From: Mastigamoeba balamuthi
Lineage: Eukaryota > Evosea > Mastigamoebida > Mastigamoebidae
Direction: 5' to 3'
DNA: 64,000 nucleotides
NCBI GenBank assembly: GCA_902651635.1
Contig: CACRSC010000472.1
Span: 559,982-623,981 of the forward strand
Position 1 is the stretch's first letter. Each line of letters starts with the position of its first letter. Below, piece after piece: positions 1 to 11,584 of this stretch. Under the pieces are notes generated by a model that was not told the origin of the DNA, did no database searches, and saw nothing but the letters and a program-made list of their open reading frames with translations. A program made the position numbers and the translations under genes.

Positions 1-2
1 CG

Positions 3-1382
3 CTGGAGCTCGTAACTGCGGTGCTGGCTTGCGCCCAGGTCGCGATGTTCACAGTGCTGCTGTGCGTGCACCAGATCGGGGCCCAGCGCATGCCAGTCCC
101 CGTCCAGTACTGCTGCGTGCTTCTCGCACTGTTCGGCGCCTCCTTGTCTGCCACGATCGTATTCGCCGACATGGCCGAAGGGGCTGCGCTGCGGTTCGTC
201 CAGCACTTCGCGCCGGCCCTCCATCTGCTCGCCCTCGCAGCGGCGACTTGCGCCACCTTCAAGTTCATCCGGGCGATGGTGTCCAAATTCCGCACGGAGG
301 CCGTGGCCAAGTCGAACAGCAGGCGCCTCCTCCTCGTGGGCATCGCCTACATAGGGATATTCTACATGACCACAATGCTCCTGCTGCCACTTGTGGTCGA
401 GCGCGTATCAACGGGGATCATCAGGGGGCCCATCCCGAACAAGCCGCGCATAATCGCGCACAGGGGCGTCTCCCGCATCGCCCCCGACAACAGCCTCGAG
501 GGTGTCGAGGCTGCCTCGCGTGTCGGCATGTACGGCGTCGAGTTCGACGTGGCCGTCACGCGGGACGGCGTGCCGGTGCTGCTGCACGACAGGACCTTCA
601 GACGCACCACCGACATCGACAGAGTCTTCCCCGGACGCGCCCACGATGACCCGTCGCACTTCACGTCGCAGGAGGTGTCGAGGCTCACGCTGAGCCGCTG
701 GTGCAACAGGCAGTGCGACGGACCCGCCAGCAGGGAGGCGGAGAGGACGTTCAGGAAGGCCAGGGTTCCCACGATGGCGCAGGCGCTCGAGTCAGCGCAG
801 AGGCAGCGCCTGCACGCCATTTGGGACCTCAGGAAGCCCAGCAACGAGCACGCGGGCGACTGGATGGACATCATCCTCAACGTGACGATGGCGTCGACGA
901 CGGTGGACAGGTCACTGGTGTGGTGGCTGGCCGACGACATGTCGGAGCGAGCCAGGAGCGCGGGGTTCAAGCGGGCGTGTCCAGTGACACACGGAAACTG
1001 GAAAGGAGTTGAGGGGAGGAAGTGCGACGTGCTGAACATGCACCACGGGGTGAGCGGAGCGGAGCTGCGGAGGGCGAAGAGGAGCGGGGCGTGGGTGAAC
1101 GTGTACGTGGTGGACAGCGAGTGGTTGTTCTCGCAGATGTGGGTGCTCGGGGCCGACTCTGTGACCTCCACGAACCCGTTCCCGATGACCAGGATGCGGA
1201 GGCCCGCGTGGACCATCGAGCTGTGGGTGTACAGACCTGTGTGGATACTCTCCGACCTGGCCTGCGTGACGGCGGTTGCTCTGCAGCTGTATCTCGTCCG
1301 GAGACGAGCTCCAGACAACACCAGCGGCACAGAGCACCTCCCGGCAGACTCCAGCGTGTCGGAGCCCTCGAATAAAGCGTAA
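3..1382 (+). CDS. Membrane-anchored glycerophosphodiester phosphodiesterase (GDPD family), 5' end outside window
   Basis: The frame is open to the left window edge, so the N-terminus is missing. What remains is about four hydrophobic segments, then a GDPD domain starting at the AHRG motif near base 460. The expected acidic and His residues are visible: HRG, the E and D of VEFDV (about 540) and LLHD (about 585). These form the metal and general acid/base site that cleaves glycerophosphodiesters or related lipid head groups. A further hydrophobic span lies just before the C-terminus (about 1215-1290) and ends in a short basic tail. The order multi-TM, GDPD, TM resembles animal GDE2/GDPD5-type proteins, whose catalytic domain faces outward; that topology is inferred here. 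An AATAAA lies inside the last codons. The exact substrate cannot be read from sequence. Confidence 0.85.
   Translation: MELVTAVLACAQVAMFTVLLCVHQIGAQRMPVPVQYCCVLLALFGASLSATIVFADMAEGAALRFVQHFAPALHLLALAAATCATFKFIRAMVSKFRTEAVAKSNSRRLLLVGIAYIGIFYMTTMLLLPLVVERVSTGIIRGPIPNKPRIIAHRGVSRIAPDNSLEGVEAASRVGMYGVEFDVAVTRDGVPVLLHDRTFRRTTDIDRVFPGRAHDDPSHFTSQEVSRLTLSRWCNRQCDGPASREAERTFRKARVPTMAQALESAQRQRLHAIWDLRKPSNEHAGDWMDIILNVTMASTTVDRSLVWWLADDMSERARSAGFKRACPVTHGNWKGVEGRKCDVLNMHHGVSGAELRRAKRSGAWVNVYVVDSEWLFSQMWVLGADSVTSTNPFPMTRMRRPAWTIELWVYRPVWILSDLACVTAVALQLYLVRRRAPDNTSGTEHLPADSSVSEPSNKA
1371..1376 (+). other. Candidate polyadenylation signal inside the end of the coding region
   Basis: AATAAA starts nine bases before the TAA stop of the GDPD gene, so signal and stop nearly coincide. 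The PGAP1-like gene shows the same arrangement, with its AATAAA overlapping the stop itself. Confidence 0.4.
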
Positions 1383-1525
1383 ACAATTTTGTAGCGTTCA
1401 GCACAGGCGTCCACGTCACGTCGTGGCGAGCACACATCCATATCTGACCGATTTCGCGCTTGGATTTCGCCCCCTCGCTCCTCCTATCTCCAGAACCGTC
1501 GGGAGAGCCAGAGAGACACACAGCA

Positions 1526-4497
1526 ATGCGCAGCCCCGTGCTCCTCGGCGCCCTCGTGGTGCTGGCGGCGAGCCCCGCCGCCCTGTCGTGGACGTACACG
1601 CACGCGTGCGAGTGGTACGAGCAGGGCGGCCTGCCGTGCCCCCGCTCCACGTGGGTCCAGAACACCTACCGCCCCAACCCCGCCTTCGCCCTCAGCAACT
1701 GGGCCGACCTCATCGTCACCTGGTCCTGTGCGCCCGCGGCTGCTTCGAGCCCCCCGATCCCCCCAGCACTGCCCACACCCCCACACCCCCCGCGCCCCCT
1801 CGCGCCGCCCCCCTTCAGGCGATTCTCTTCGCTGTTGTCTCTCTCGCTTTCTGGTGCTTTTCTCGGTTTGGCACATTTGCATCATTCCGGGGGGAGCGGC
1901 GCCTGTAGGCCGGCCGGGCGTGCTGCGCAGAGGGCGGGACGGGGCGCATGTCCTGTCCGCCTCGGGGGCGGCAAGTGTTGCCCGTGGGGGCGGGGTTTTC
2001 TTTTCTTTTCTAGAGGGGGGGCCCCGTTTGGTTCTTCGGGTGTGCGGTTGTGTTGGTGACGCCGCTGCTGCGGTGCCCAGTGTCCCCCGCCCGCTCACCC
2101 TGTCCCCCATCCTCCCCCCCGCAGCGTCGAGGGACAACATGAACACGCAGCCGAGCAGGGCCCCGGGCATCACGGGCTACCGCACGAGCTCCAACTGGGG
2201 CGCCAGCGCCATCTCGAGCGACTCGTTCGCCTTCAGCATCAACGGTGCGCCTGTCACAGCCATTTTGCCCTCCACTTGCAGACACTCAACTGCCACGCGC
2301 CGCAGGCGTCGTCTACGGCGACCCCGTCAAGATCGACGGCGACTCGCAGCTCTTCCCCGCGGACGGCTCGTTCAGGTGCGCCCGAGAACGCGCACATTTC
2401 CCCGAGCGTTCTGTTGATTTTCCCCGGTGTGTGTGTGTGTACTCTGCGTGATCATCGCCCAGGTACCTCGCGAGGACCTACGGCGGCAACGAGGTGCCCG
2501 CCAGCCTCTGGATCACGCGCACGCTGCTCGTGCCGCCCAGGGAGCGCTTCGTCGTCGTGCGCTACACGGTGCAGAACCGCGGCGCGGCCAACGCGAGCGT
2601 CGGCGTGCTCGACTACACGTCGGCCGAGCAGTGCCAGGGCGGCTCCTCTGCCTCGTTCGACTCGTCCAGCGGCCTCTTCTCCATCGACCGCCGCTCCTGC
2701 GGCCACGTCGTCCTCTCCGGTCCGCTCTCTCTCTCTCTCGCACACACACGTCCCCCCCTCCCCACAGCACTCAGCACCTCTCTGCAGGCGCGCTGTCGGT
2801 GCCTGGAGGCTACACGGTGCAGGCGGGCGAGTCGTCGGGCGAGCAGTCGCCGCTGGCGACGTACGCGCGCTCGGGGCGCCTCTCGGGCAGCACGTCGTAC
2901 AGCTCGCAGGCGCCGCAGGTCGCCTTCGCGGCCAACGCCGTCTCTGTCGCCCCCGGGGCCACGGCAACGTTTGACTTCTTCCGCGTCGTCGCCACCGACT
3001 CGGGCGCCGCCGAGCAGATCTACAGCGGCATCACCAAGCGCACGCCCGACCTCTGGTTCAAGCAGGCCGCCGTCTCGACCAACGCCTGGCTCGACAAGGG
3101 CGTCCAGCCCAAGTGCGCCCTGCCCTGCCCTCGGCGCTCCCCCTGCTCGCGACTGACGCGCGCGTGCGACGGCGAACAGGACGCAGGACGTGTACCTGAG
3201 GTCGTACTTCCAGATCGCGATGCTGGCGATGAAGCACTCGCAGAACCCCACGCTGGGCACCTTTGTGGCGTCGTTCCACCCGGCGTACTCGTTCAAGGTC
3301 TGGGGCCGCGACGCCGTCTTCAGCGCCATGATCATGGACGCCGGCGGCTACCACGAGGAGGCCGAGCTCTTCCTCGTCTGGCTCGCCAGGGCACAGATGC
3401 GCGACGGCAACCAGGTGCCACGCTCTTCCCCCACCCCAGCACACGCGTCTGGGAGCCCAACCCGTGCTCACTCGGCTACTGCCACGTTCAACGCAGGGCC
3501 TGCACACGTGCTACTCGTGGTGGGACGGCGCCCCCGTGGGGTTCGTGGAGCCGCAGTTTGACAGCAGCGGCGCCGCGCTGATGGCGTTCTACATGCACAC
3601 GCGCATGATCCCCTCGGGCGACGTGCAGCAGTTCGTGTCCAAGGTGTGGGACCGCGTCAGGGCCATCGAGCAGTTCCTCCAGGCGCAGTCTGGCTTTGTG
3701 CAGCCCGACTACAGCATCTGGGAGGAGTCGAGCGACGGCCGCACTGGCCAGGGAATCGAGCCCAGCCACTTCACCTTCACGCAGGGCATCGCGTACGGAG
3801 GCCTGCAGGCCGCGGCGCTCCTCGAGGAGCAGCGCGGTGACTCGTGGAGGGCGCCGCAGCTGCGCAGCAGGGCCGACCAGGTAGCCCAGGAGCTCGAGAA
3901 CAGGCTCTGGCTCGAGGGCCCCGGCCACTACGGCCGCTCCGCCATCGCCAACACCCTCGCCGCGGACCCCCGCGTCGACGGCTCCACTGTCGCTGTCGTC
4001 TTCACTGGCCTGACCAAGGTACAACGTCCGCCCGGCCACTTGTCCTCTCGGCACTCACGCGACACGCCCCCTTCGCCCGGCAGAACGCAACGAGGGCCGC
4101 GCTGCACCTCAAGGCCGTCGCGAACACGCTGACGAGGGCGGGCGCAGGCATCGCCAGGTACGAGAACGACCCGTTCTTCTACGACGGCATCTACAGCCCC
4201 GGGGGCATGGAGGTCGGCGCCGCGTCTCCGCCGTGGGGTGTCGTGACGATGTTCACCGCGTGGGCCGAGATGACCGCGTACGGCGACCACGCGCTCGAGA
4301 CGGTGGGCAAGAGGCTCGCGTGGATGGTCGACCACGGCGCCCTGGGCATGATGCCCTCGGGCGAGGCCATCGACGGCGTCACGGGCGCCCCGGTGATGAG
4401 TGCGTGCCCCGACCTCTACGAGCACGCGGGAGTGTTCGCGTGGACGCTGCTGATGGCCGACGGCGTCGCCCCGGGCCCCAACCCCCTCACGTGGTAA
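1526..4497 (+). CDS. Secreted GH15-family glucoamylase-like glycoside hydrolase (8 exons)
   Basis: Exons are 1526-1727, 2125-2244, 2306-2375, 2463-2719, 2788-3112, 3180-3414, 3497-4018 and 4084-4497. They join in frame to 714 residues. The start follows a short leader and opens a clean signal peptide (M-R-S-P-V-L-L-G..., cut near ALS-W). The first half is a beta-rich domain and the second an alpha-helical barrel typical of GH15. GH15 enzymes release glucose from starch or glycogen ends. The general-acid region is recognisable as PDYSIWEE followed by HFTFTQG (about 3705-3790), and a second conserved stretch is PPWGVVTMF (about 4230). Introns are 61-397 bp with donors such as GTGCGC. With the GH9 cellulase at 48.9 kb it suggests extracellular or phagosomal polysaccharide digestion. 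Exact substrate (starch, glycogen or trehalose-like) is unresolved. Confidence 0.85.
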
Positions 4498-4634
4498 ATC
4501 CTACCACGCCCTGAAGCATAACTACTGTGGACCAAAAGAGCACCTTTGTTGGCTCACCACCACTCCGAGACTCCGGCGCGCTATCAACTGTGCTTCTGCT
4601 ACAACGAGCGGGTGCCGCCGACGGGGGGCTCAGA

Positions 4635-6135
4635 CTAGAACCAGGGCGAAAGGTGTGCTGCTGCCGACTGGCGGGCCTTGTCGACGGTGACCATAGCCAT
4701 GAGCAGCACGTTCTGGCTCTTGGGTGCCGTGGTGTCTCTCCTGGTCCCGGTATATGTCGCGGTGTACTGAACGACGAGCGGGTGCGTCATGGCGGTCTCG
4801 TCCACACCATCGTCGATGAGCGCCTTGTCGAGCAGTGCGCTGAACTGCGCCACCCCCGAGTAGAACCCCATGTCGTTGGTCGTCGTCAGCACAACGCCAT
4901 TGAACCACACCCCGTTCAGAGTGGCCCCTGTTGCATCCAGCAAGTGTGAGACATTCAAGCAGTAGCAAGCGCAAGCGCCTCACCTGTCAGAGAAACCTTG
5001 GTTGCCGAGAAGGCGACCTTGGCGTAGACGGTCGAGCCGATGAAGAAGCCAACCGACGGAGAGCTGAAGCTGTCGTCTGAGTAGGTGGTCATCGTAGCGT
5101 TGACGACGACGCTGTCGACCAGCTGGCCGACGAAGGAGCCCGTGCTGAACTGGAACCGGATCCTGATTGTGTCCGAGACGCCGGCCCGGATGGGGCACGC
5201 GCCTGCGTCGATGCCCAGGCACTCGAGCCCCAGCGTGGCCTCGAGGCTCACCTCGTCGTACGACGTGACCCCGGCAGCCGGCACCGACGTGAACACAAAG
5301 TCCTTCCACGTGTGCGTCGCAGTGAAGGCCGCGTCGCTCTCCGAAGCGAAGGCAAACGTGCCCAGACTCGGGTTCCAGTTGGAGACGTTCTGCGGCCCGT
5401 GTTAGCCGGCGAGATGCACGCTGAGGAGAAGAGAGTACCTGGAAGGCGCTGATGTGGAAGGGCTTCTGGACGCCGACGACAAGCGTGAGGCTAATTGCGT
5501 TGCTGGGCCCGTCGGGGACGACCCTGATGTCGAGGTTCGTGACGACGGGGTGCGCGTTGACAGGGTCGTAGACGACGACGGTTGGCGGCGACACGACGAC
5601 GCGGTCCTCCAGCTGAACTGTGAAGGGCACGTCTTGCGACCCCGTCCTGGTAAAGTCCCCTCCATCCGCCGTTCCGCTCACGTTCACGATGGTCTGCTCG
5701 TACTGGTAGCACGGGCTCGGCAGTCAGCAGCGATTCGGAATGCGGTTCTCGCACCTTGACGACTATGCTCCCGGAATACGTGCGCAGAGTCCCCCCGGTT
5801 GAGACCGAGAGCCCGCACGCAGCGAGGTTGTCGGCGTTCCAGACGAATGTGCCTAGAATGACGTCGCTGTAACACGCCACCGGCGACGACGACGGACCGC
5901 CGATGACCGAGAGGTTGCAGGCGGACGCGTTGTTGCGCCCGACGTGGAACTCCGTGTATGAGCGGCCCACGATGTCGCCAATGCGGACCTTGAACGTCAG
6001 GGCGTCGATGGACTTGAACCCCGTGTCCGTGTCGACGACCAGCCTCGGGGGGTACATATTCGCGGCCGTGGCATTCTCGCTGCAGGCGCCACTCGCGACG
6101 CCAACGAAGAGAGCTGTGCACAGGAACCAGAGCAT
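4635..6135 (-). CDS. Secreted protein of unknown function, beta-rich, 4 exons
   Basis: I do not recognise a family. The first ATG (6135) follows a TTGCAG acceptor-like sequence, so a 5'-UTR intron may abut it. It opens a signal peptide (MLWFLCTALFVGVASGAC). The rest is beta-rich and poor in charged clusters, with N-glycosylation sequons (e.g. NAS, NVS, NAT). Approximate exon blocks are 6135-5757, 5706-5442, 5404-4985 and 4939-4635. No membrane anchor is evident near the C-terminus, so it is probably secreted. It lies directly downstream of, and on the same strand as, the Cys-rich surface protein at 6.4-9.1 kb. Both have repeated Thr/Val/Ser strands like extracellular adhesion modules, but I see no convincing alignment between them. 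Confidence 0.6.
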
Positions 6136-6395
6136 CTGCAACGCCGGCTATGGAGAATGAGGAGGTCGGAATGGAGAAGCGTTGGGCGCTGCAGAGGCAC
6201 CTGAGGGCACGACCACTCTGCGACAGTGGCGAATGAAATTGCAGTTCTGAAAATAGCACCTTTCGCCAAGGAATGATAGTATCGCATCTTCAGATCACCT
6301 ACTGTCGCTGAAGATAGCTGAAGATATATCCATCTCAAGCAAGCTCTGCAGCTCCCACCCTCGTTTGCATTCGTTTTGCGTATCAGGTGATTGAA

Positions 6396-9139
6396 CTATT
6401 GTTTTGGTGGATGGGGCAGCTCAGAGGGCGGAAGCACTGTGCCATACAGCAGGGGACCGCCTACAACAGCCAGGGACAGCTGCCTCTGCAGGCCTTTGCT
6501 CTGTGCCGTGCGTGGCTGAGGCGCTGTGTGTGACATGAGCTTCTGGCCCACCGCGGAGATGGGCCACGGGGCGTCGCCAGTGTGCTGCGAGTTTCTTATC
6601 TGCTCGCCTGCGGTGCTGCTGTGCATCACCGACTGCGTGCTGTCTCCCAGGTTATAGGTCGGCACGTGGCTGTCGGAGAGGCCACCATCGTCCGCATTCA
6701 TCTCGACAGGCAAATTCGCCTTGGGGGTCTCTCTTCTCAGATTTTTTCTGGTCGAGAGACGTGAATCGAAGGGGAGAGGCTGAGTGGCACGAGTGGCGTA
6801 CAGGTACACGGCAGTGGCAGAGGCAATGCCACCAATCGCAAGCACGAAGACCGCGGAGCACACCACGGGCGCTACTACAGCGGCATCTGGCGTTCTTCGG
6901 CGGGATGCGCAGCCGACACCCAGAGGGGAGCGCTGCTGGAAGCCAACAACGCAGTGGCAGGAGTTGGTGCACCCCTCACCCAGGTCGCACGACTCATTGA
7001 CGTCTACGATTGCATTTCCGCAGCCAATGCAGCTCCTGGCTGGCGTGGGGTAGGGGTTGTGTCCGGGCAAGCACCTGCATGCAGCACAGAATGCTCCACC
7101 GTCACACTGCTCGTTGCCCACAACGATGCCATCCCCGCAGGCTGACCGCGATTGAGTATGAAAACTGGCCCAGGTCGGAGCGTGGAGCGTACACGCGAGG
7201 CAGTACGGCCGAAGTGGGGACGCTGGCATATACCCAGACTCGCACAGGCAATCATCAGTACAGCCCTCGCCGCCATAGCACTCCTCGGACGGCCCTTCGC
7301 TGTGGTTGTTCCCGCAGTCTACACTCATTGTCATGCGCAGGTGGGTGCAATTTGCTGTCTTACAGATCTCGAGGCACCGCAAGCCGTCGGAGCTGCACGA
7401 ATGAAGCGGCCCACACTTCTGTGCCTCGAAGCAGGTGTCGCAGTCCGGATCATACATACCGCACAAGCAGTCGCACCCGTCTCGCGAGTTGTACCACGAG
7501 GGGTTGCATGTCCACTCAGAAGGTGCTATAGACCAATGAGCTCACGAAAACAAAAAGAAGAGCCCTTGCTTGCCTAGGCACTTGTAGTTTCTGCAGGCAT
7601 ACCCGTTACTGCACTTGGTGGGGAGCTCTGGACGTGCACAGTCGGCATCTGGAACACCGCAGTCACAATCGCACACATTGTTGTCCCCATAGGCGGGCGT
7701 CGGGCACCGCCATCCCTCTGTGGAATATGAGCGACAGCAAGCGGAGGAAGTCCAAACCGTAGCACTCTCCCGAGGACAGGTTGCACTTGGCGTGCGCATA
7801 GCTGCCAGAGCACACGGAGCTGGAATACTTGTTGTAGCAATCGGGGTCGACTGTCCCGGGGCACTCACAGTTGCACTCGTCGTAGGCCCAGTAGCTCGTC
7901 AGCGGGCACAGCGCCCCCGCCCACGCGACCGCCGTGCAGTGCCCCGCCGAGTCGCATATTGAGCCGCTCGGGCAGTCGCGACTGGCTGGGTCTCTCAGGC
8001 AGTCGACGTCGAACACGCCGCAGTCGCAGTCACACACCGAATTGTTGTAGTCCGCTGAGGAACAGACCCACAGCCCAGGCACTCTGCCATCTGCGAGCCA
8101 AAAATCAGCACGCGCAAACGTTCATCGCAAGAGTCGCACTGTAGGGCTTGCCCTCCGTGCGAATCGCAGCTGCTGTGGTAGTGCCTACGGCGCTTGTGGT
8201 GTCGACCTGGACGGCGCTCCAGTCGCTGCCGCCCTTCCAGAAGGTGGGGCGCCCGAGCTGAGGGTTCACCGTCGTGATGAACGACACCACGTCGCACGCG
8301 AACACCGACACCGCGACGATTGCCCCCCGGGACCACGCGACCAGCGGCTGCGACCCCGCTGGCACCCTGAGGTCAACTGCCACCCAGTTGCGTGTGCTGT
8401 TGACTGCAGGAGGTCGTCAGTGTCTGCCCAGAGTGTCACAGACGGCAGTGCCTTTGTCTTTGGGGTACACGGGGGCAGAGAACCCAACGCTGGACGTGGC
8501 ATCTCCGACTCCGAGGGCGCCCTTCGCGTGGTTGACCACCACGTCGTGAATCGTGACGGATCCAAGCAGTTCCACTCCTTGGAATGGATTCTTGTTGATC
8601 TGCAACGAAGAGAACGAGTTAGACACATGAGGGCATCTGCAGGCGGCGTGGGTCATGGGTCAGGGCCACAAACGCCGTCGTCGCTGATGTAAACGTAGAG
8701 GCAGAGCCGCGTGAACAGCCAGGGCACCGTCGGTGGTGTGAACAGCATCGCTATTGACCCCTGGACAAAGGCACTTTCGCACAGGCCCTGCGACGCCGGC
8801 GACCCGATGATGGCAAACGTGTCATCGTACGGCGGTGCGTCGTAGACGATGCTACCACGCGTAACATATCAATTGCAAATCCACAGCCCCGATTGGGATT
8901 CAATTCTCCTAAGACGGCTCTCCACCTCCGCCGTGGCATGTGCCCATGCGGGTGGACTGCACATACCTCCCTGGACCCTCGCACTGCGCGCGGACGGCGC
9001 AGCGCAGTGCGAGGCAGAGTGCGACGACCACGACAAGCAGGGTCTGCAACTTCGTCGGGTCCGCCGCAACACTGAGGAACACGGATGCAGAGACAAAAAT
9101 AGCAATACGCACAGCGAGGCAACAAATCTCTCACCGCAT
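6396..9139 (-). CDS. Type I surface protein with CDC-type and CGxG-type Cys-rich repeats
   Basis: The best start is ATG at 9139. Only five coding bases (ATG CG) precede a 63-bp intron (9134-9072), after which the frame closes to a signal peptide (core TLLVVVVALCLALRCAVRAQ). An N-terminal region of about 250 residues follows, spread over several exons. Next come four repeats of the form C-D-C-x-C-G-x-x-D-x-D-C (about 8060-8010, 7895-7850, 7690-7640 and 7480-7430), then about three repeats around CGDG/CGNA with C-x-C and G-x-P (7320-6930). One hydrophobic span (about 6880-6800) and a Ser/Thr-rich cytoplasmic tail of about 120 residues end the protein. This reads as a cell-surface receptor or adhesin. 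Ligand and function are unknown. Some exon joins in the N-terminal half are approximate. Confidence 0.7.
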
Positions 9140-9527
9140 ACGTCACCGAGATCGGCTGCTCTCGAGCGTGTCAGCGCCGCAGCCGAATCACAGCCACCTC
9201 GTGGCGGCACTTGGCCAAGCAGCAACTGCACCCGCAACTGAAACACGGGTACGCACTCTCGATGCTCTCGTGTCTGCAGGCCGGCGTTGCCACGGTGATG
9301 CTTTTGCGCGGTTGGAGGGTGCATTAAGAGGGAAACGGGGCCAAGGCCGACGGCCTCCCGCCACGCAGGATATTTGGGCCGTATAGATTTCCCCCCACGG
9401 CGTCTGAGTTTTCCGTTTCGGCTTCTGCTCCGGGTCTCCTGACGCTATTGCCGCTGTTTTCGCCCTCGAGACCCGCCCCCCCCCCCTCTCCAGCCAACCC
9501 GCCACCAACCCACCCACCCCACCCGGC
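9140..9527. promoter_or_regulatory. Divergent spacer between the surface-protein and lipoate-ligase genes
   Basis: This 388-bp spacer separates two divergently transcribed genes and must hold both promoters. It contains GGATATTTGGG near 9368 and a C-rich run (about 9474-9488) just before the ligase ATG. I see no convincing coding frame. Confidence 0.4.
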
Positions 9528-11208
9528 ATGGCACTGTCGCTCCCGCGCGCGCCGCTGTTCGCCAGCGGCGCAACGACGAACCCGTTCGCGAACCTGGCGG
9601 TGGAGGAGTGGCTGCTGCGCGCCCACGCGGCCCGCGCGCTGCGGTCCGAGCGGCCCTCGCTCTACGTCTGGCGCAACAGCCCCTGCGTCGTCATCGGCGC
9701 GCACCAGAACGCCTACGCTGAGTGCGCCATCGGCGCCATGGCCAAGGACGACGTCACCCTCGTCCGCCGCCACACCGGCGGCGGCGCCGTCTACCACGTG
9801 CGCTGGGGCGGGGGGGCAGCTGCTGTTTTCCGTTGGTGGTGGCTCGTCAGGGAGGTTGACGTCATGGTGCACCGTCGGCGCTGCTTGGTGGCGCTGAGCG
9901 GCTGAGGGTTTCGCTTTGCTGGATGTGAGAGCCAATGACTGCTCTTCTTTTTGGGGGGCTTTTTCGTCGCCACCACTGTCAATGGCTGCGCTGCACGGCC
10001 AGTCCCAATCCCCCTCTGCCTGGGGCCGAGCTTTGCGGCGTGCCCTGGCCTGATAAAGTGTTAATGACTTCCCCCACCCCCTCCTTTTGCTGTTTGGCTG
10101 TGCTGAGAAAGCCCCCCCTTACATTCATACTGGTGCTCGCAGGACCTGGGAAACACCAACTGGACGTTCGTGGGCGCCAAGAGGAACTTCAGCCGCGAGA
10201 GGAACTTCGGCGTGGTCGTGCGCGCGCTGCGCGGCCTCGGCGTCGACGGCGCGACGGTCACGGGCCGCAACGACATCACGACGGGCGACGGCCGCAAGGT
10301 CTCGGGCAGCGCCTTCCGCGAGACGGGCGCGGCCTCCCTGCACCACGGCACCGTCCTCGTCAACGCGGACCTCACCGCCCTCCAGCGCTACCTCACCCCC
10401 AACCCCCTCAAGCTCGCTGTGCGCATCCGCATCCCTTTTTCGCGGTTTTCCGTGCTGTATGTTTCTTGCTCGCTGATGAATTTCTGTTGTTGACGTGTTT
10501 GTTTTGCGACGGGTTTCGGGAGGGCAGAGCAAGGGGGTGGCGAGCGCGAGGGCGAGGGTGGCGAACCTGGCGGAGATCAACAAGAAGGCGAGGCACGAGG
10601 AGCTCTGCGACGCGCTGACGGCCGAGTTCCGCAAGGAGTACGGGATCGACGCCAGCGTCAAGGTGCTCTCGCTCGACGCCGTCGACTTCTGCAGGAGGGT
10701 CCCCGAGGCCTCGGCCTTCTACGACCAGCTCAACGTCCGTCTCCACCTCAGCAACTCCCGTCTCTCTGCAGTCGATTCCGCGGGCACTTGCCCTTGAATC
10801 TCGTGTTTTGTTCGCGTCTCAGCGGTTTTGCGCAGACGATGGAGTGGACGCTGGGCCAGAACCCGCCGTTTGCCACCAGGTTTGAGACGCGCTTCAGCTG
10901 GGGCATTGTGGTACGTTGGCATGACACGTCGTCGTGTTTTCCCTCTGACTGATGGCGCACCACCCCTACAGGACCTGAGGATGGACGTGAAGAACGGCGT
11001 CATCGAGAACGTGGTGGCGTTCAGCGACACGCTGGTGCCCGAGTTTGTGGACGAGTTGTGCAGCACGCTCAAGGGCGTGGGGTTCACGGGCAGGGCGATC
11101 AACGGGGCGCTGCGCCTCAAGGCCGCGGGCTGCCTCAACGCGGACGCGACCTCGCAGCTGCTCGAGCTGATGGACTGGCTCTGCCCCCAGATCCCCGACT
11201 CGAACTAA
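9528..11208 (+). CDS. lplA: Lipoate-protein ligase A (5 exons)
   Basis: Exons 9528-9797, 10143-10418, 10528-10734, 10836-10910 and 10972-11208 join to 354 residues. The protein activates free lipoate with ATP and transfers it to lipoyl domains of 2-oxoacid dehydrogenases or glycine-cleavage H protein. Diagnostic motifs are present in order: the substrate-loop RRHTGGGAVYHD, the T/S-G-R-N-D block, KVSGSA with the catalytic Lys, and KLASKGVASARARVANL (split exactly by intron 2). A C-terminal accessory domain (exons 4-5) is retained, as in bacterial full-length LplA. No obvious mitochondrial presequence is visible: the N-terminus (MALSLPRAPLFASG) is short and has a single Arg. Location (cytosol, mitochondrion or related organelle) is uncertain. 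Confidence 0.92.
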
Positions 11209-11584
11209 GCGAGCCCAACGCCGGCACGGATGGGCCCTCCCCTCCCCCTTCTGCACAGCAGCGCCGACACGCGAATACTGCCCTAAGATCTGTCACAGCA
11301 AATACAAGAACTTGAGTTGGGATGCACAAGAGCTGACGACGTTCTGGATCCTGTCTTTCCAGAACACCACCCATACATACCGCACAGACCCCACGCCAAC
11401 TGCCCTCCCCTCGACACACACCACCCCACACGCCTTCCCCTGGCCAATAAGGCCTGTCCCCTCGCTGGTTGAGGTTTTGTACACAAGTACGAGATCTTCA
11501 GCTCAATTTTGAATCTAAATCCTCCAGATATTTCCCAACAACACAATCCCGCTCAGGGCTGCCTTCTTGTGCCGCTCACCCACC
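11209..11584. promoter_or_regulatory. Spacer upstream of the PGAP1-like gene
   Basis: 376 bp without a supported gene. It is more AT-rich than the flanking coding DNA. CAGATATTT lies about 60 bp before the PGAP1 ATG, a relative of the AGATAT motif found upstream of other genes in the window. Confidence 0.3.
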
